DNA of 64,000 nucleotides, from assembly GCA_037176885.1 (NCBI GenBank), contig JAWWNJ010000087.1, positions 496,001-560,000 on the forward strand. Reading direction: 5' to 3'. A model generated the notes under the pieces. It did not search any database, was not told the origin of the DNA, and worked only from the letters and a program-made list of their open reading frames with translations. Within the stretch, counting starts at the first letter, position 1, and the number at the start of each line of letters is the position of its first letter. Made by a program: the position numbers and the translations under genes. This document shows positions 24,449-36,343 of this stretch, in pieces. Origin of the DNA: Favolaschia claudopus (lineage: Eukaryota > Basidiomycota > Agaricomycetes > Agaricales > Mycenaceae).

Positions 24449-24493
24449 CCCCACGTTTTTTGAAGAGGAAGTAGAGGGAAACGGAGAGTGGGG
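24449..24493. promoter_or_regulatory. Paired CreA/Mig1-type motifs upstream of the GH3 gene
   Basis: Two GTGGGG-type sites (SYGGRG consensus of the fungal carbon catabolite repressor CreA/Mig1) lie just upstream of the GH3 start: CCCCAC at 24449-24454 and GTGGGG at 24488-24493, in opposite orientation and 33 bp apart. Such pairs commonly mediate glucose repression of cellulase genes. The sequences are seen; function here is inference, and six-base motifs occur often by chance. Confidence 0.35.
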
Positions 24494-26399
24494 TTGAATT
24501 GGTTTGACGCGCCTTTTGTAAGGCGAATAAGCGTGTGTTTCTAGCGTGTTTCTATGGACGTAAACATTGAAATAAATCGGCATTATTTGCAGCTCGCGCT
24601 GTTCATTCACATCAGCTGATGGTCTTGGCCATTTGAAACCTTTCTCCCATGTGAGAGTTGCGTGGTGAATCACTGAATGATCCACCAACGACAAATTCGG
24701 ACTCTGCGAAAGCCATACTTTATTACTTACGAGCCCTGAAGATCTCTGTGCATAGTAATCCTACCTCAAGAGAAACTTGGACTTTGGGCGACGAGGCGTT
24801 TGGAAAGGCTCGGAAGGAAGGCAGGAAACAAAAACGGAATCAAAACTTCGAACTTTTCGTGTAGCTTCGTGAAGGACATCGGACGTGGTGAAGAGGAAGA
24901 CTTTGAAGGTGCAACGCGCGCTAAGTAGCCTCTGGGCATCGTCAAGAACAACGTAGAAGACAACATAGACGCTCGGCCGAGATATCCGAACGCCACTTGA
25001 CCTTGACCTCCCATTCCCGGAGACTGGGAATGCTCTTGCCAACCCTCTAGCAGACCATGTCTTTCTCAGTCTCTGCAGATACAAAGAATCGTGTTATCCA
25101 AGCATACTCTGACCGTCCGACATACAATTGCCTCAAGTGTTCCGCCGTCATCGTGATCTTCAATCCGAACTGTTCTTGCTCCCTCTGTAGCTTACGACCG
25201 GCGGCCAGGCACTCCAGGACGAGGCAATAACCAAGCTGTTCCAAGGCAAGCAAGCTCGGATCTCGACTTTCAGCGGATCCCTAAGTAATGTCCCGTAGGT
25301 CGAGATGGAAGGGGATTGCAAGTAGCATTCGAATTTCGCTCCCCATCGAACATTAAGTGACGGCCCCCAGCTTAATGCACAGCGCAGTGAATCTTAAACT
25401 GGGCAACCGTGAAGACCGCAGTCTTATGTGCATACTCCTTGCCCGTTATCGTCATATACTGATTCTTCCCATCCCTTTACAGCACCGGAGTTCATACAGG
25501 TATGTATGCCCACTTCTCTTTCTCAAGAAGATCCGCCCAACCGGTAATGCATGATGCCTAGTTGCGGATGTCTTCTGTCTGGGATGCAACGAGCGGATGG
25601 GTTGGTTCTACCATAAGGCCAGCGATTTCAGCCAGCGCTACAAGGAAGGTACGTATCCTATGTGCTTGTAGCTCTCGATTCGCACCACTCCTGACGGTAC
25701 GCTCAAGGCAAATACCTCTTGGAGCGGGAGAAGCTCCTGAAGGAGAACGCTTGGGCATTGGATGATGCTCCTTAACAACTACACGTGAAGGCTTTACCGA
25801 TGAATACTCGCATCCAATGTAACTGTACATCTCTCATTGATTCGTTTCCGCCAATGCAACCTCCGTTCAAATTTGCACCCTGATTCTGAATCCACACAGA
25901 AATCGAACTCCGTTCTTTCAAGTACGTTTAACACCTTTGCTTCTCAGGTGGCGCGTCTCTCGTCGAAATATCGCCTTGTGCTCTGAATTGAATTAAATAT
26001 ACTGGCAAGACAATGAGCGCGTCTTCATATATATCTGCGTTTCCTGCAATCTCTGCAACAAATCGCATCCTCACCGCCCACCACGCTATCCGTCACTGCA
26101 AAGGGCATCGCGTCCTTAAATCAAGAGTCAAACGTGCAGCGACCAAGTTATCAATATCTGTACGCTCAACTCGCCGCAATTTTTCCAACAGTTTCAATCC
26201 CCGTCTTCCGATGTAATGGCTTTGTACTCTTCCTCCGTCGATTTGCAGTCAACCGTGTCGCAAAACTGTCTGGAATTCCCAACATACATACAGGCCACCC
26301 GCCCCGTCTCAAGTGGTATCATTAACTCAACCCCATTTCTATAGCTCGTCGAACCAAACCATTCGCTGCGGAAACCAACATCACTGCGAGCGTTCCGAA
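24494..26399. other. Gene-poor stretch upstream of the GH3 gene
   Basis: About 1.9 kb without an ORF I can support. Short open frames (for example 25558-25830 on the minus strand and 25047-25253) show no family motif and no convincing splice chain. The first few hundred bases should be the GH3 promoter. The right end grades into the subtilase-like relic described next. Confidence 0.5.
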
Positions 26400-26760
26400 A
26401 ACCCCCACCATCCCAACTCAACTGGCGGTCTCATCCGACGCATCCTCCTACCCCATCGACCCAACCTTGGAGATGGACTGACCCTAGCGACGCCTGGTGG
26501 CTACATCCTCTCCGCATTCCCGCTCTTGCTGGAGGGTACGCCTTAAAGAAACAACTATGTCCAAGCCCTTGGTTGCCTGATGTTAAAATCTCTTGGGTAC
26601 CACGCCGGGGCTGTATCTCGCACGTGAGATACTACCACAACCCGACCTTTCCACCGTCGCAGAAGTCTTTCGGCACGAGGCGCAGCCAAAATCATTGGTT
26701 GGACCATCCAGCCAAGGAACCAACCCTGACTGAATGTATAGGACCCTAGGATCGGGCGCG
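26400..26760 (+). pseudogene. Decayed fragment resembling an S8 subtilase
   Basis: Pieces of subtilase catalytic-domain sequence appear on the plus strand but in different frames with stops between them. Near 26430-26475 one frame reads SSYPIDPTLEMD, like the SSYGPT...MD segment before the active-site serine. A second frame at about 26485-26530 reads LATPGGYILSAFPLLLEG, like APGGNILSTFP. Further on a frame reads TTMSKPLVA, which aligns with the GTSM-x-P-VAG serine motif but lacks a usable reading frame. The intact subtilase of this window has the same order at 42560-42770. At least two frameshifts and several stops are needed, so it is taken as a relic. Homology was judged by eye only. Confidence 0.45.
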
Positions 26761-26865
26761 ACTCGATCTTTACTATTCGCAGGGAATCGGACGTTTGCAA
26801 ACGGCATGGCAGAAGATCCCGATTAGCAAAGGGATACCGGCAGCTGGTTGGGGGATAGAGTCAGG

Positions 26866-27669
26866 TTATGTTATGTAGATCCCATCGCCAGTTTGAGCTT
26901 CAGGTAGCTTCAAGTTGTCGTTGCCACAAAGCACGATATGACCTTCGCGTGCGTATAGAGGAGGCAGACGAGGTTTAGGATTCACTGCTTTTCTGCGGTG
27001 CTTTTTCTGCGAAGACGAAGACTCGGCGGCAGAGTCCACTTCCATCGCGGTGTCTGAAGCGGCGGGGGTTGAATTTGACGTTGTTGCGACGTCCGTGCCC
27101 GTCGTTGATGAGTCTGGTATCGGATTCAACGTCGGCGGCGCGGGTATACGTCGCGTTGATTTGCAGGAGTTGCACCTATAGTGCATAACATGGCCATGCA
27201 CCTTCGAGGCTACGCCCCCGAGTCAGAATTTGAGAGAACTCACACAAAGGAAAGCCCGACACTTACATCTCACTCTAACTGTTGCTGTAGAGCCTGGCAC
27301 CAAAACTATGTTACATCCGTTGCATAGAGTGCGTTTGACGGCGGGATCCCTGATCAAGGCTTCATTTAATCGACAAAATTAAGTTATGTCTCAACGAACT
27401 CGAGCCTACATTTTGACCATAGTTTTGTTGGCCACGATCTTCATGGAATTGATATACGACTTGGATAGATCGTGTACGCCCATTTTCCGCGTTCTTTTAG
27501 CGCGTTTTTGCGGTGTCGTAGTTGTTGTGCTTGGGGAAGGTTGCAACGGGAGAACCGAGCTGAGATAGACGCTGGCCTGGTACATGAAGTTCAAGCGCTG
27601 CATAATGTCCCTATTGACGATGTTGTTGGGGTTTGGGGCCTGTGTATCGTCTTTTATCTTTTTGGCCAT
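26866..27669 (-). CDS. RNase P/MRP protein subunit of the Rpr2/Rpp21/Snm1 family
   Basis: A small basic zinc-ribbon protein of the nuclear RNase P holoenzyme, which removes 5' leaders from pre-tRNAs. Start at 27669: MAKKIKDDTQAPNPNNIVNR, DIMQRLNFMYQASVYLSSV. After a Thr/Arg-rich loop comes DLSKSYINSMKIVANKTMVK, the conserved N-terminal helices. The second part of the protein comes from short exons: DPAVKRTLCNGCNIVLVPG and CNSCKSTRRIPAPP, giving the four cysteines (C-x2-C and C-x2-C) of the zinc ribbon. A Ser/Thr-rich linker with KKHRRKAVNPKPRLPPLY closes the protein at 26866. Only 63 bp separate its ATG from the divergent MBIP-like gene. Confidence 0.83.
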
Positions 27670-27732
27670 AGTGGTCAGAAGCAAGAAGCGAGATTGAGTC
27701 AACAAACAGACGAATCTTGACTTCAACCCAAT

Positions 27733-29501
27733 ATGACCAAAGGACCTCCGTCGTCTGCTGCAGGCCCTTCGCGTCCTCCGCCAATTCAGCAACAAGCCCC
27801 TCGCATTGCTCAGATCCCTAGCCAAGCGGCTCCCTCGCCATTTACTCACCCTTTGCCTAATAATCAGTATTACTTGTCTGCCCTCAATCCCGCCGACCCA
27901 CAAAGACCCCAATATGTTGGCCAAACCCAGTGGTCCACGGGCTGGAATTCCGCATTCGCTCCCCCGCAGAACTCGCAGGTGCATGTACAACAAAGGAATC
28001 CAATTCCGCAGACGCAGTACGCGCCCGCTTCAGTGGCACAAGCATCCCCTTACAACCAGCCCGTACGGGCGCGTTTCGCGGAGCCATACCCGCATTCTCG
28101 AGCACTCCCTACTAAGCTGCAGCAGACTCCGCCTGCGCCTGTCGTTGTTCCTGCGGCGCCGCCGCCGCGCGCCCAGACACCTCCACGCGTACCAACGCCG
28201 CCGCCTCCTAAGTATAAGCATTGGGACGGTGTTGTCAAAGACTTTCTGCAGAAAATAAGTTTCAAGCAAGCTCTGACGGGCTTTGAATCCGATATCCTCG
28301 TCATGAATCCGGATTTCGAGAAGGCTGCGGTGCCGGACGCGTTGAAAGATTTGTTGCAGGGAATCATCGTGCGTCCCTTTCTTTATATTTGTTATGTCTC
28401 TACGGGGCTTCTCATCACACTCTAGCTGATTCAACAAGAGGATGTGGATAACCCTCTGCCAGGTCAGAATCGCACATTGGAAGAACGCAAGCTTGACTAT
28501 GTGCACACTAAGGACCCGGCGTCGCAGACGTCAGTGAGTTCTCATACTGACTTCAGTTTGCCTCTTCGTGTTCATGCCAATACAACCAGATCACCAAGTC
28601 CATCTCCGCCTTTCTGGCCCAAAATCGAGCCAACAACGACGCATCCAACCGCACAGAATTTTTGAAGTCTCTGGAAGAGAAAAAACGAAAACGCGACGAC
28701 GACGACGCGTCGCGGGACAATCCAGACGGCGATGCACCTAGTATTGTCTCCTCTTCTTGTGCGCGCACGGACGCGAAGGTCCTCGACCGCGACGCGCAAA
28801 TGAAGTACGACATTGCTAAAAATAGCGACGGACCACTGCGGCGGACGACGCGCCAGAAAGTCAAAGGTCCAGCAGCACCCGATGCGCCAATTGCCGCTCC
28901 TACCACGACTGCGACGCGCACAAAAACCAAGGCTGCGGCTAATAAAGACAAAAAGGCCTCAAGTCCTGATGGGGTCATCAAATCCGAAGCTGCTGACTCC
29001 GTTGCAAACGCAAACTTCGGGCTGGACAAAAGGTTAGGGAGCATCGAGACGCATTTTGCTGTAAATTATGGTGCGCTGTTCCCGCATACCGTTCGACTTG
29101 TGTTCAAGCTTTGCTGTACAGTGCCCGCACCTCCAGATACCCTCCTAGCGCGACTCCAGTTCTTGGAAGAGCATATTATACGGTTAGAGAAAGAATACCC
29201 GCCTTGGGCTGCTCTCCACTTCAATCAGCCGAATCGCGGGGTACGTCTTAAATTCCCCAACCAACAGTGCCAGGTAGCAATATTAAAACTAATAACTCCG
29301 AACTAGTGGCCGCCGCCTCCACGCGCTACGCCCATAATCGTACCCCCCAATCTGAGATCGACTGTCACGTCGTCGTTGACGACAGCGTTGCCGCCGGGTG
29401 TGAAGGCGAAGAATACGGGTTCGAGCTTGCAGAGAGCTGTGATGGACCAGGTAGCGATAAAGGAGGCACGGAGCGATTTGGCTGGTGGGCAAAGGCAGTA
29501 G
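27733..29501 (+). CDS. Proline-rich protein with C-terminal MBIP-like segment
   Basis: Start at 27733 (MTKGPPSSAAGPSRPPPIQQ). The first 160 residues are low-complexity Pro/Gln/Ala, ending in PPRVPTPPPPKYKHWDGVVK. A helical region follows (DFLQKISFKQALTGFESDIL), then exons LEERKLDYVHTKDP and FLKSLEEKKRKRDDDDASRD with basic and acidic runs typical of nuclear proteins. After a Lys/Ala/Thr-rich stretch the last exons read RLGSIETHFAVNYVP, TLLARLQFLEEHIIRLEKEY, PPWAALHFNQPNRGWPPPP, and finish near LAGGQRQ at 29501. The ending resembles the dimerising coiled coil of MAP3K12-binding inhibitory protein (MBIP), a subunit of animal ATAC acetyltransferase complexes. That match is by pattern memory and only moderate; the nuclear-localisation guess rests on the basic runs. 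Confidence 0.68.
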
Positions 29502-29666
29502 AGGTGTATAGTATAGTAATTGTACGATTTAGCGTTGGTTCCAATCTTAAATTTTCTTGTGTCTTGCCAGTCTTGGCCTCTTGACGGTGCTATCTCCGTG
29601 TTTCGGCTATTTCGGATGACGCGCCAATCAGCCTCGCAATTGACCTTCATCCTCTAACTCTGTACC

Positions 29667-31966
29667 ATGTCCAAAGACATGCCTTGGCGACCGAACTTAC
29701 CCAACGCGCAAAGGAACTCGGGCTCCAAATTCTCTGCAGTCAAAGGCTACCTAGCTCAGCGGAATATTCCAACTTCACTGCAACGCGGGGTAGCCGCCGA
29801 TGGAACCAAGCAAACTTGGAAAGAATGGGCGGGGCAGAAGATCTCTGCGGTCAATACCATGCGCGGGCCAGGCAACTCTCTCAACTCGGAGAGAATAGCT
29901 CTCTTTCCTGGATGGGCTGCACGGAGGTATCGGCAAGATGGTTTAGGGAGGATGGAAGGTCAGTTAACGCGCGTGGAGTCTCACTGTGTGTTGTCGACTT
30001 AGGCGAAAGTATGATTTTCATATATAGAGGCGTTCGACATTGACTTGTTTGTGTCTGGCTTTGCGACCAGCCATCGACCGGCGGAGTTGGCTACGCGGTC
30101 ACAGAAGGCGTTTCTCAGGCTTGCAAAAGGTGCGTTATTTGGTTGGATCTAGCGGAAGTGATATGGGAGGCCGACGCTTCGCTCCGTAGGTTTTGCAGCC
30201 CTGCCCAGGCTAGAGGGCATCTCGGACGAGCCCTCGATTAGCAAGTCCACAGAAGACCTCCTCGCTTCTGTCAAGCTCCCGCCGCGTCCAACTGAAATCA
30301 CCGAAGACTTCGAGGTTGAAGCTCTCGAGCGGCAATTCCGGAAACTCAACTCAGATCGAGAATCCTCCGTCGACAGCGAATCCGAACTCGACCTCACACC
30401 TTCCCCAATCGTCGCCCCCTCCACCATGCCCATAAACGACATCCGCCGCCTGCATCGAAACCTCGAGAGCCGAATACAGCCGTTCTGGTCTTCCGTTCTC
30501 CCTTCGCGGGTCATCCGCATCAACCTATTCGCCTCCCCGTTAAAAAGCGACGACACGCGCCCGAGGCATAATACCATGGAGGAACAAGACGCGCTGGAGC
30601 ACGGCCCGATCGCGTCGCGGGACGTCACCACCACCGTCGACGGCAGCTTCCAAGCGCGAATACGCATATCCTGGGAGGAACTGTGCAACCACCCCGGTGC
30701 GCTGCATGTCGCGTTCGGCGACGCCGCCATCGAGCATGAGTTGCTTGTGACCGCCAGGCTGTCCGCGGCGGCGCAGCTCCCCGCGAACGCCGCCGAGACG
30801 AAGACGCTGCATGTCGTGCTGACGAATTCGCCTGTGCGCGTTATTTCGGATATTGATGATACGGTGAAGCTGTCGAATGTGCTGCATGGGGCGAGGGCGG
30901 TGTTCCATAATGTGTTCGTGAAGGAGTTCAAGGAGATTATCATTCCGGGGATGGGCGAGTGGTACACGGATATGTGGGAGAGAGGTGTCCGCTTTCACTA
31001 TGTGGTCAGTTTGTTTCTTCGCGATTGTGTGTACGTGAATTTGACGCTGGTTTTCAGAGCAATGGACCGTTTGAAATGTTACCGATTCTTGCAGATTTTT
31101 TCGCTGTATCTCAATTACCTCCTGGTATGCTCCCCATCCATGCGCAATCTTTCATTGAGTTGACGATATAATATGTCTCACAGGATCAATAAAACTTCGG
31201 TCGTATGCTGGTCGTTCTCTGTTCAGTGGTCTTCTCTCTGCTCCGGCAGCGCGGAAACGCGCAGGCGTGCAGGAGATCTTACACGCTTTCCCCGAGTCTC
31301 GATTCATTCTTATCGGTGATTCCGGCGAACAGGATCTTGAGCTCTATGCCGAGTAGGTTTATTCCGCCTTCAAATCTCGCTCGCTGATCCAAGCATAAAA
31401 TTCCTAGGCTTGCTCGCGAGCGCCCGGACCAGGTCCTCGCCGTATTCATACGAGATGTGGACGAATTTGGTCAGCTTCTGGAGGATCCGACAGGCTGGAA
31501 GGCTGTACTAGGTGCCGCTTCTTCCAGCTCCAATCATCTGAGTGCAGAGAAATGGCCACGTAAATCGTGGTCAACGGCCCCCTCCACACCTACCACGCCC
31601 GCATATAACGTGCCCTCCCAGAAAGGAGACTATTTCGCGCAGCCCCCGCAGCCTTGGACAGCAGAGCCAGAGCGGATAGTCGAGATGACGCCCAACGCAA
31701 CGCCGCGGCCGGCCAGCTTGTATGCATATCCCCAGTTCCGCCGCGCAATGACACCTACTCCGTCTACACATTCGTCCAGTTCGAGTTCGACTACGGGGAG
31801 TTTCACGAAGGGGGGGATGAATGAGGCTGAGAGGAAGAGGTATGATCTGCAGCTGAGGGTATGGAGAGCGAGGACGCAGATGCCGGGGCATGTGCCCCTG
31901 CGTATATTCAGGAAGCCTGTGGAGTGTGTGGAGGCGGAGGAGATTTTGAGGTCGCAGAAGTTGTAG
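29667..31966 (+). CDS. App1-type phosphatidate phosphatase
   Basis: A haloacid-dehalogenase-type lipid phosphatase of the App1 family (PF09949 catalytic domain), which in yeast dephosphorylates phosphatidic acid at cortical actin patches. Start at 29667 (MSKDMPWRPNLPNAQ). The N-terminal half includes FDIDLFVSGFATSHRPAEL, a helical domain, and a beta domain with ASRDVTTTVDGSFQARIRIS. The catalytic motif is clear at about 30843-30880: VRVISDIDDTVKLSN, with the DxDxT nucleophile. It is followed by FVKEFKEIIIPGMGEWYTDM and, after splicing, FHYVSNGPFEML (motif II). Next come SIKLRSYAGRSLFSGLL and FILIGDSGEQDLELYAELAR (motif IV) and VLAVFIRDVDEFGQLLEDP. A Ser/Thr/Pro-rich tail ends at 31966. All HAD motifs are present, so it should be active. 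Confidence 0.88.
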
Positions 31967-32207
31967 TGATGAGGAAGGAAAGATACCGATACCTCACGAC
32001 AGATACTGTCCAGGGACTTTGGGGGGCACCCGTACATAGAAGGTACGCTTCGGCCATTCACACGAGAAACGGAATTCAAGGAGTGTAGCCCTTATAATAT
32101 GTATAACTTGTTGTAGCGAACTTGATTGAGTCCGAACTGGTGGTACAAAATATCTTGAATTACTGTACACAACAAACTGCGCCTGGTTTCACAAACCACA
32201 CCACACG

Positions 32208-33133
32208 TTAGTATGCGATATTGACCCGCTTGTTCTTGAACTCTTCCCATCGGTCCAGAGCATCCACCACAAAGTGCGAAACATCTTTCCTCGATATCGA
32301 GTACCCACGCAACTCTCCCTCGCTGACGCGGTACGCTTTCTTTCCGTTTTCGTCAGCCACGGATTTACCATCTGTCAACAGCGCAGGCCGGACGACGAGG
32401 ATATTCTTGAGTGATCCTGGCTCTGGCAAACCCTTTCGCTGCATCCAACCGTCGTCCAGGATGGTTTCGGGATCCTTGCCGTCGGTTTCGGGATTCCAGG
32501 TCCACCCAGCGGCGCGCGCGATGAACCACTCCATGGCGAGTTTATCTTTGTGTGGGGATGCAAGGACGATCCCGTAGAGCGGCTTAAGGAGGGTAGGTAA
32601 CGCTTCGTGGGCAGATGGTGTCAGACCGGTGGACGAAATGACAACGATCTTGGGTTGCGGTCGGTCGGTGTGTTTAGGCATTGTGCAGAGAACGTTCACG
32701 AGGCATTGGGCAACCATATTGCCCGGTGTTTGCACGAAGCCTTTGGTGAGGTGAAATTTGGGATATGTTCCTGCAAGACATATTAACGCTGCGTTGATCA
32801 ATTGAATAATGACAATGCTTACCGACAGAGAAGGTGACTGCATCGACTTGGGGGCCAGCCGCCTCCCAAGCACGTTGGGTGTCTGCTTCGATGCTAGCAT
32901 CACCTTTCACCAGTCGTGCATGGCCCGATTTAATGAATCTCTGAATGGTAGCATCCTCGTCAAAAGCAGAGGGTGTTCGGAGCAGAAAAGTAACTGTTGC
33001 GCCCTTCTCTTGAAATGAGAATTAGACGAAATTCGGTGTGTAGAGCGACATTGAACGAACCGAGAAGACGAACAGCAGACATATACCCGATATTGCGCGA
33101 GGCGCCGAAGGCAAGGACGTTCAAGGATGCCAT
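32208..33133 (-). CDS. NAD(P)-binding Rossmann-fold protein (NmrA/atypical SDR-like)
   Basis: Start at 33133: MASLNVLAFGASRNIGYMSA. This carries an N-terminal GxSxxIG variant of the dinucleotide-binding glycine motif; the classical motif is GxxGxxG. Next come VRLLEKGATVTFLLRTPSAF and ARLVKGDASIEADTQRAWE, the second strand and the acidic DAS position of NAD(P)H-binding proteins. After two short introns follow VDAVTFSVGTYPKFHLTKGF and KIVVISSTGLTPSAHEALPT, where the SSTG pattern matches the SDR catalytic-serine strand. Then come NILVVRPALLTDGKS, RVSEGELRGYSISRKDVSHF and VVDALDRWEEFKNKRVNIAY to the stop at 32208. The protein is close to 260 residues, complete for the fold. Whether it is an enzyme or a redox-sensing regulator cannot be said. 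It converges on the App1 gene. Confidence 0.78.
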
Positions 33134-33799
33134 AGAATGAGAGAGTGAACTAGAGGGAAGATGAGATGTTATGAAGAACCGAAACCCTGGCTTTTATGTT
33201 GCCGGCGAAACTGCAGCAATCATTTGGAATTTGGAGCTCGTTGTCTGTGGCTGTCCGCCGCAGTGAAGGGCAACAAGTAACCTCGCGATCGCAGCTGCTG
33301 AGTCAACCCGTCGCGCAATGCGGGCAACGTAGCGGGGCCACGGTCAATTGAACTGTGGACACGGTAAGTAGAACATGACAAGTTGAACATTCGTTTCGGG
33401 AAGCCGGTTCGGACTGTTGCGGTTCGGTTACTCGGTTCACTCCACGTAATCATGCTGACACTGAGGCTCGGGGATCTCGCATATCGGTAAACAGTCAACA
33501 ACACTGGTTCAACCTTCACTTTCACGAGAGAGCCGCAGTTGCATGAATAACGAAAGATGTGGAGGGCATAGCTGCTCGTTATAAATATTCGATTAAATAT
33601 TAAGCTGGTAACTATACATTCCGACACTACTTATACCGATTGCAACACCAAGTATTCTAGTTAGCCTGTAGGCACGTACATGTACAATAATTTATACCCC
33701 AGATGGAGAGACTGTTGAAAATAAGTTAGGCTTCAGAAATTAGAGTAAATCAGCCGCAAAGGGTTCTGTATGATTCTTGTACTCTGTTGAGCTGATAAT
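33134..33799. other. Intergenic region
   Basis: This 666-bp spacer separates the start of the NAD(P)-binding gene and the stop of the next Zn(2)Cys(6) gene, both on the minus strand. An ORF at 33220-33627 (-) has no recognisable motif. The stretch should hold the promoter of the NAD(P)-binding gene and the 3' untranslated region of the regulator. It is AT-rich from about 33540 to 33800. Confidence 0.55.
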
Positions 33800-35780
33800 C
33801 TAGACGCAGGGCGTAAGCCTGGGCCTATGAAGCACCTGAAAGAGGTTGAAATTACCAATCAAAGGACAATGAGGACTGAAGATCTGCATAGTATTTGTCA
33901 TGCTTGCTAAAGCTGACTTGAGGGCGGGGTAATCGGCCTTGGAGACGCTCGCTATCCACCCGCGAGTGGAACCGCGAGGATTCTTGATAGTAGCTATCCC
34001 GCGGATGATGATTTGGCAAACAGCAACCCAGAGTGTCTGGAGTGGTCGAGGAGATTGAGCAACAAAAACTAATAATTAAGGATATACGCACGCCCATCGT
34101 CGAATCAATATATTGCCAGATTTGCATATTCGGAATACGCTGGTTGACTGAAACCACAGCACGTGCTGCGTTCAAACATTTCACGATAGAAGGGGGATTG
34201 TCGAAGGCACTATGAAGTTGGATTACTGCCACCTGGCAAAGTGTGAAAGTGACGAGACGTTGACGGATGGCGTCAATTGGGCCTTGAACAATGTCTGGCG
34301 ACGGCAGTGTCTGAATGATTTGAGTCAACCCGTGTTCAAACAAAATGAACTGGGCATATTCTTCGGGATCGGAGAGGTCTGAAGGCACGTCAGCGTCGCC
34401 GCATTTAACTTTGAATTTGAAATCATACTTGTCCGGTTTCCGCCTGTGTGGCTGGCTCTCTCGAATAAGGCCGCCGCTTTCGCGTATTGCGCTGGGGCGG
34501 AGTTCGCAGCTTCAGAATTCGCAGCCATCGGGTCTTCAAGGAATGTTTTCATAGTGAATTGGCGGTGAACATTTATCGGGACGATCCCCTGTTGAAGATC
34601 GAATCAACATCAGGTTCGATCGAAAAAAAAACACTCACAGACTCGTATACTTCCATGTCGAGCGGCCAAGGAAGATCTATTTGTTCATCCAAGATATCAG
34701 ACACACTTGAGGGCCACTGCATGAGCACGCTGAATATCTTGTGTAGCCCCACAATCATCCAAAACGCATTGACGCGTTCTCCTTGCTCAACTGCATCGTG
34801 AGTAGGCGGGAGAGCGTAAGCATTCTTGACAGAATGGGAACCAGGAAGCCTATGCAATCCGCAACCGATGGCAAGAGAGGCAGCAGTATTGATACGATGC
34901 ATCGATTCAAGGAATCGACCTTGTCGAAGGAAGTATTGTGCCAGAAGGACTTCGCCTTGAATATTCTGAGTGACCTGATACGGTTGAATTGGGGCCACAG
35001 ATCGAGCAGCTCGATTGAGATACTCGGTTTCTCGAGCTTGCAAGGGGGGAGAGCCAGACAAATGAATGCCGAATAATAAGATAGAGTTGAGGAGACTAGG
35101 AGAGATGGGCCGCGCCGGGTCCGGAGAGAAAACCGAGTTCATGATTCGGGGACCGTTGAGGAAAAACCCAAATTGCGACGCATGGCGTGCAAAGAGGTCC
35201 ATCCTACAGCACGCACTAAACAAAACAGATATCCAATTTTGGTTTTGAAGAACTCACAAGATCTTAACGACGTTGCGAGGGGGAAGAGCCGGTTTCCACC
35301 AATTATCTGGGAGAGTTATCTGAATTTGAGGCTCGTCCTGGGAGCGATTCCGGTTACGGCTGCTCCAGGACGAAAATGAGCTGCCTGGGGGCATCCCCTC
35401 GACATGAGGCTCGTGTAGAACAACCTCGGGTGAGGTAGGCAGCGTTCCACCAAGCTGAAGAATTCTGCGCTCCAGGTTTGCGATGCTCGCTTCAAGATGT
35501 TCACTTTCTGTCCTTCCTGAGGCGTCAATATATTCGCAATCCATAGGGCGGCCGATGCCAGAGCATCTGCCGCACGCGGGGCGTCCTCCATCGCATTTCT
35601 GCAGTTCGAAATAAAAGGATGAAAAAATGGGTGCCAGGGAAGAGTCTTACCACTTTGCGTTTCCTGCAGGTGACCCAAAATTCAGTGTTTGGAAAGGAAA
35701 CAAATCATATCGACCAACCTGCAGGAAATGCAAGCTCCACCTCTTTCAAGTGCTCTGTATGCTGGGTTTGATTTGTGCAT
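33800..35780 (-). CDS. Zn(2)Cys(6) fungal transcription factor
   Basis: A second binuclear zinc-cluster regulator. The start at 35780 opens MHKSNPAYRALERGGACISC, and two introns divide the cluster: CISC joins RKRKV, then KCDGGRPACGRCSGIGRP and MDC, giving all six cysteines. The following segment EHLEASIANLERRILQLGG is a dimerisation coiled coil. The middle-homology domain reads FFLNGPRIMNSVF, SPSLLNSILLFGIHLSGSPP and ESMHRINTAASLAIGCGLHR, then VNAFWMIVGLHKIFSVLMQW and LDEQIDLPWPLDMEVYES, all typical for Fungal_trans proteins. The last exon, after YIDSTMG, reads TLWVAVCQIIIRGIATI and ends LTPCV at 33800; this choice of acceptor restores a natural C-terminus. The targets are unknown. Confidence 0.83.
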
Positions 35781-35847
35781 TGTGAATTGAACAACCAGTC
35801 TCTCACTCGTCGAACTTTATATCCTAGTTGAAAAACCCACTGGGATA

Positions 35848-36162
35848 CTAGTCCTTCGGCAAAGCCATGATCACGTTTTCGCCTGACCAGATCACCTCAG
35901 TCACAGAGGCCCGGGGGAGAAGTAGGATGCTGTTCGAGATTGTTTCCCGCCATGAAGCGAAACAACCAGAGTCTCTTGCACAGACTTCCAGCTTCTCGAA
36001 TAACTTACGCGTAGTATTCCGCAAGAACAAAATGACATGGTAGGCGCTGAAACAGCGTTCCGGGATGTCTCCGGAGAGCAGAGTAGGATCGGTAAAGGGT
36101 AGTTGTAGAAGACATTTGTTGATTGTGGATCGTCGAGCGAATATTGGTTCAAGTTGAGACAT
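35848..36162 (-). CDS. Small hypothetical protein, 104 residues
   Basis: An uninterrupted frame upstream of the Zn(2)Cys(6) gene on the same strand, opening MSQLEPIFARRSTINKCL. It contains a balanced, globular-looking composition (CFSAYHVILFLRNTTRKLFE) and ends VIMALPKD. A GTAAGT donor-like sequence lies in its middle, so the real product might be a spliced, shorter or longer protein. No family is recognised. It could be a chance frame. Confidence 0.3.
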   Translation of the reverse strand: MSQLEPIFARRSTINKCLLQLPFTDPTLLSGDIPERCFSAYHVILFLRNTTRKLFEKLEVCARDSGCFASWRETISNSILLLPRASVTEVIWSGENVIMALPKD

Positions 36163-36343
36163 GGTTCGAGTTGATCAAAACTTGATCAAGTCGATCATTC
36201 TTTCATCACGGCAATCACGGCATACGCGGGCAAGCTCTCAAACCCAACTTGCCCACTCGTTACTTCGCCTTAGCTCAACCTTAGCTTGGCCGTCATGGAA
36301 GCTCGTTTCTCGAAAGACGAACAACTAACTCTTCATATCTCAG

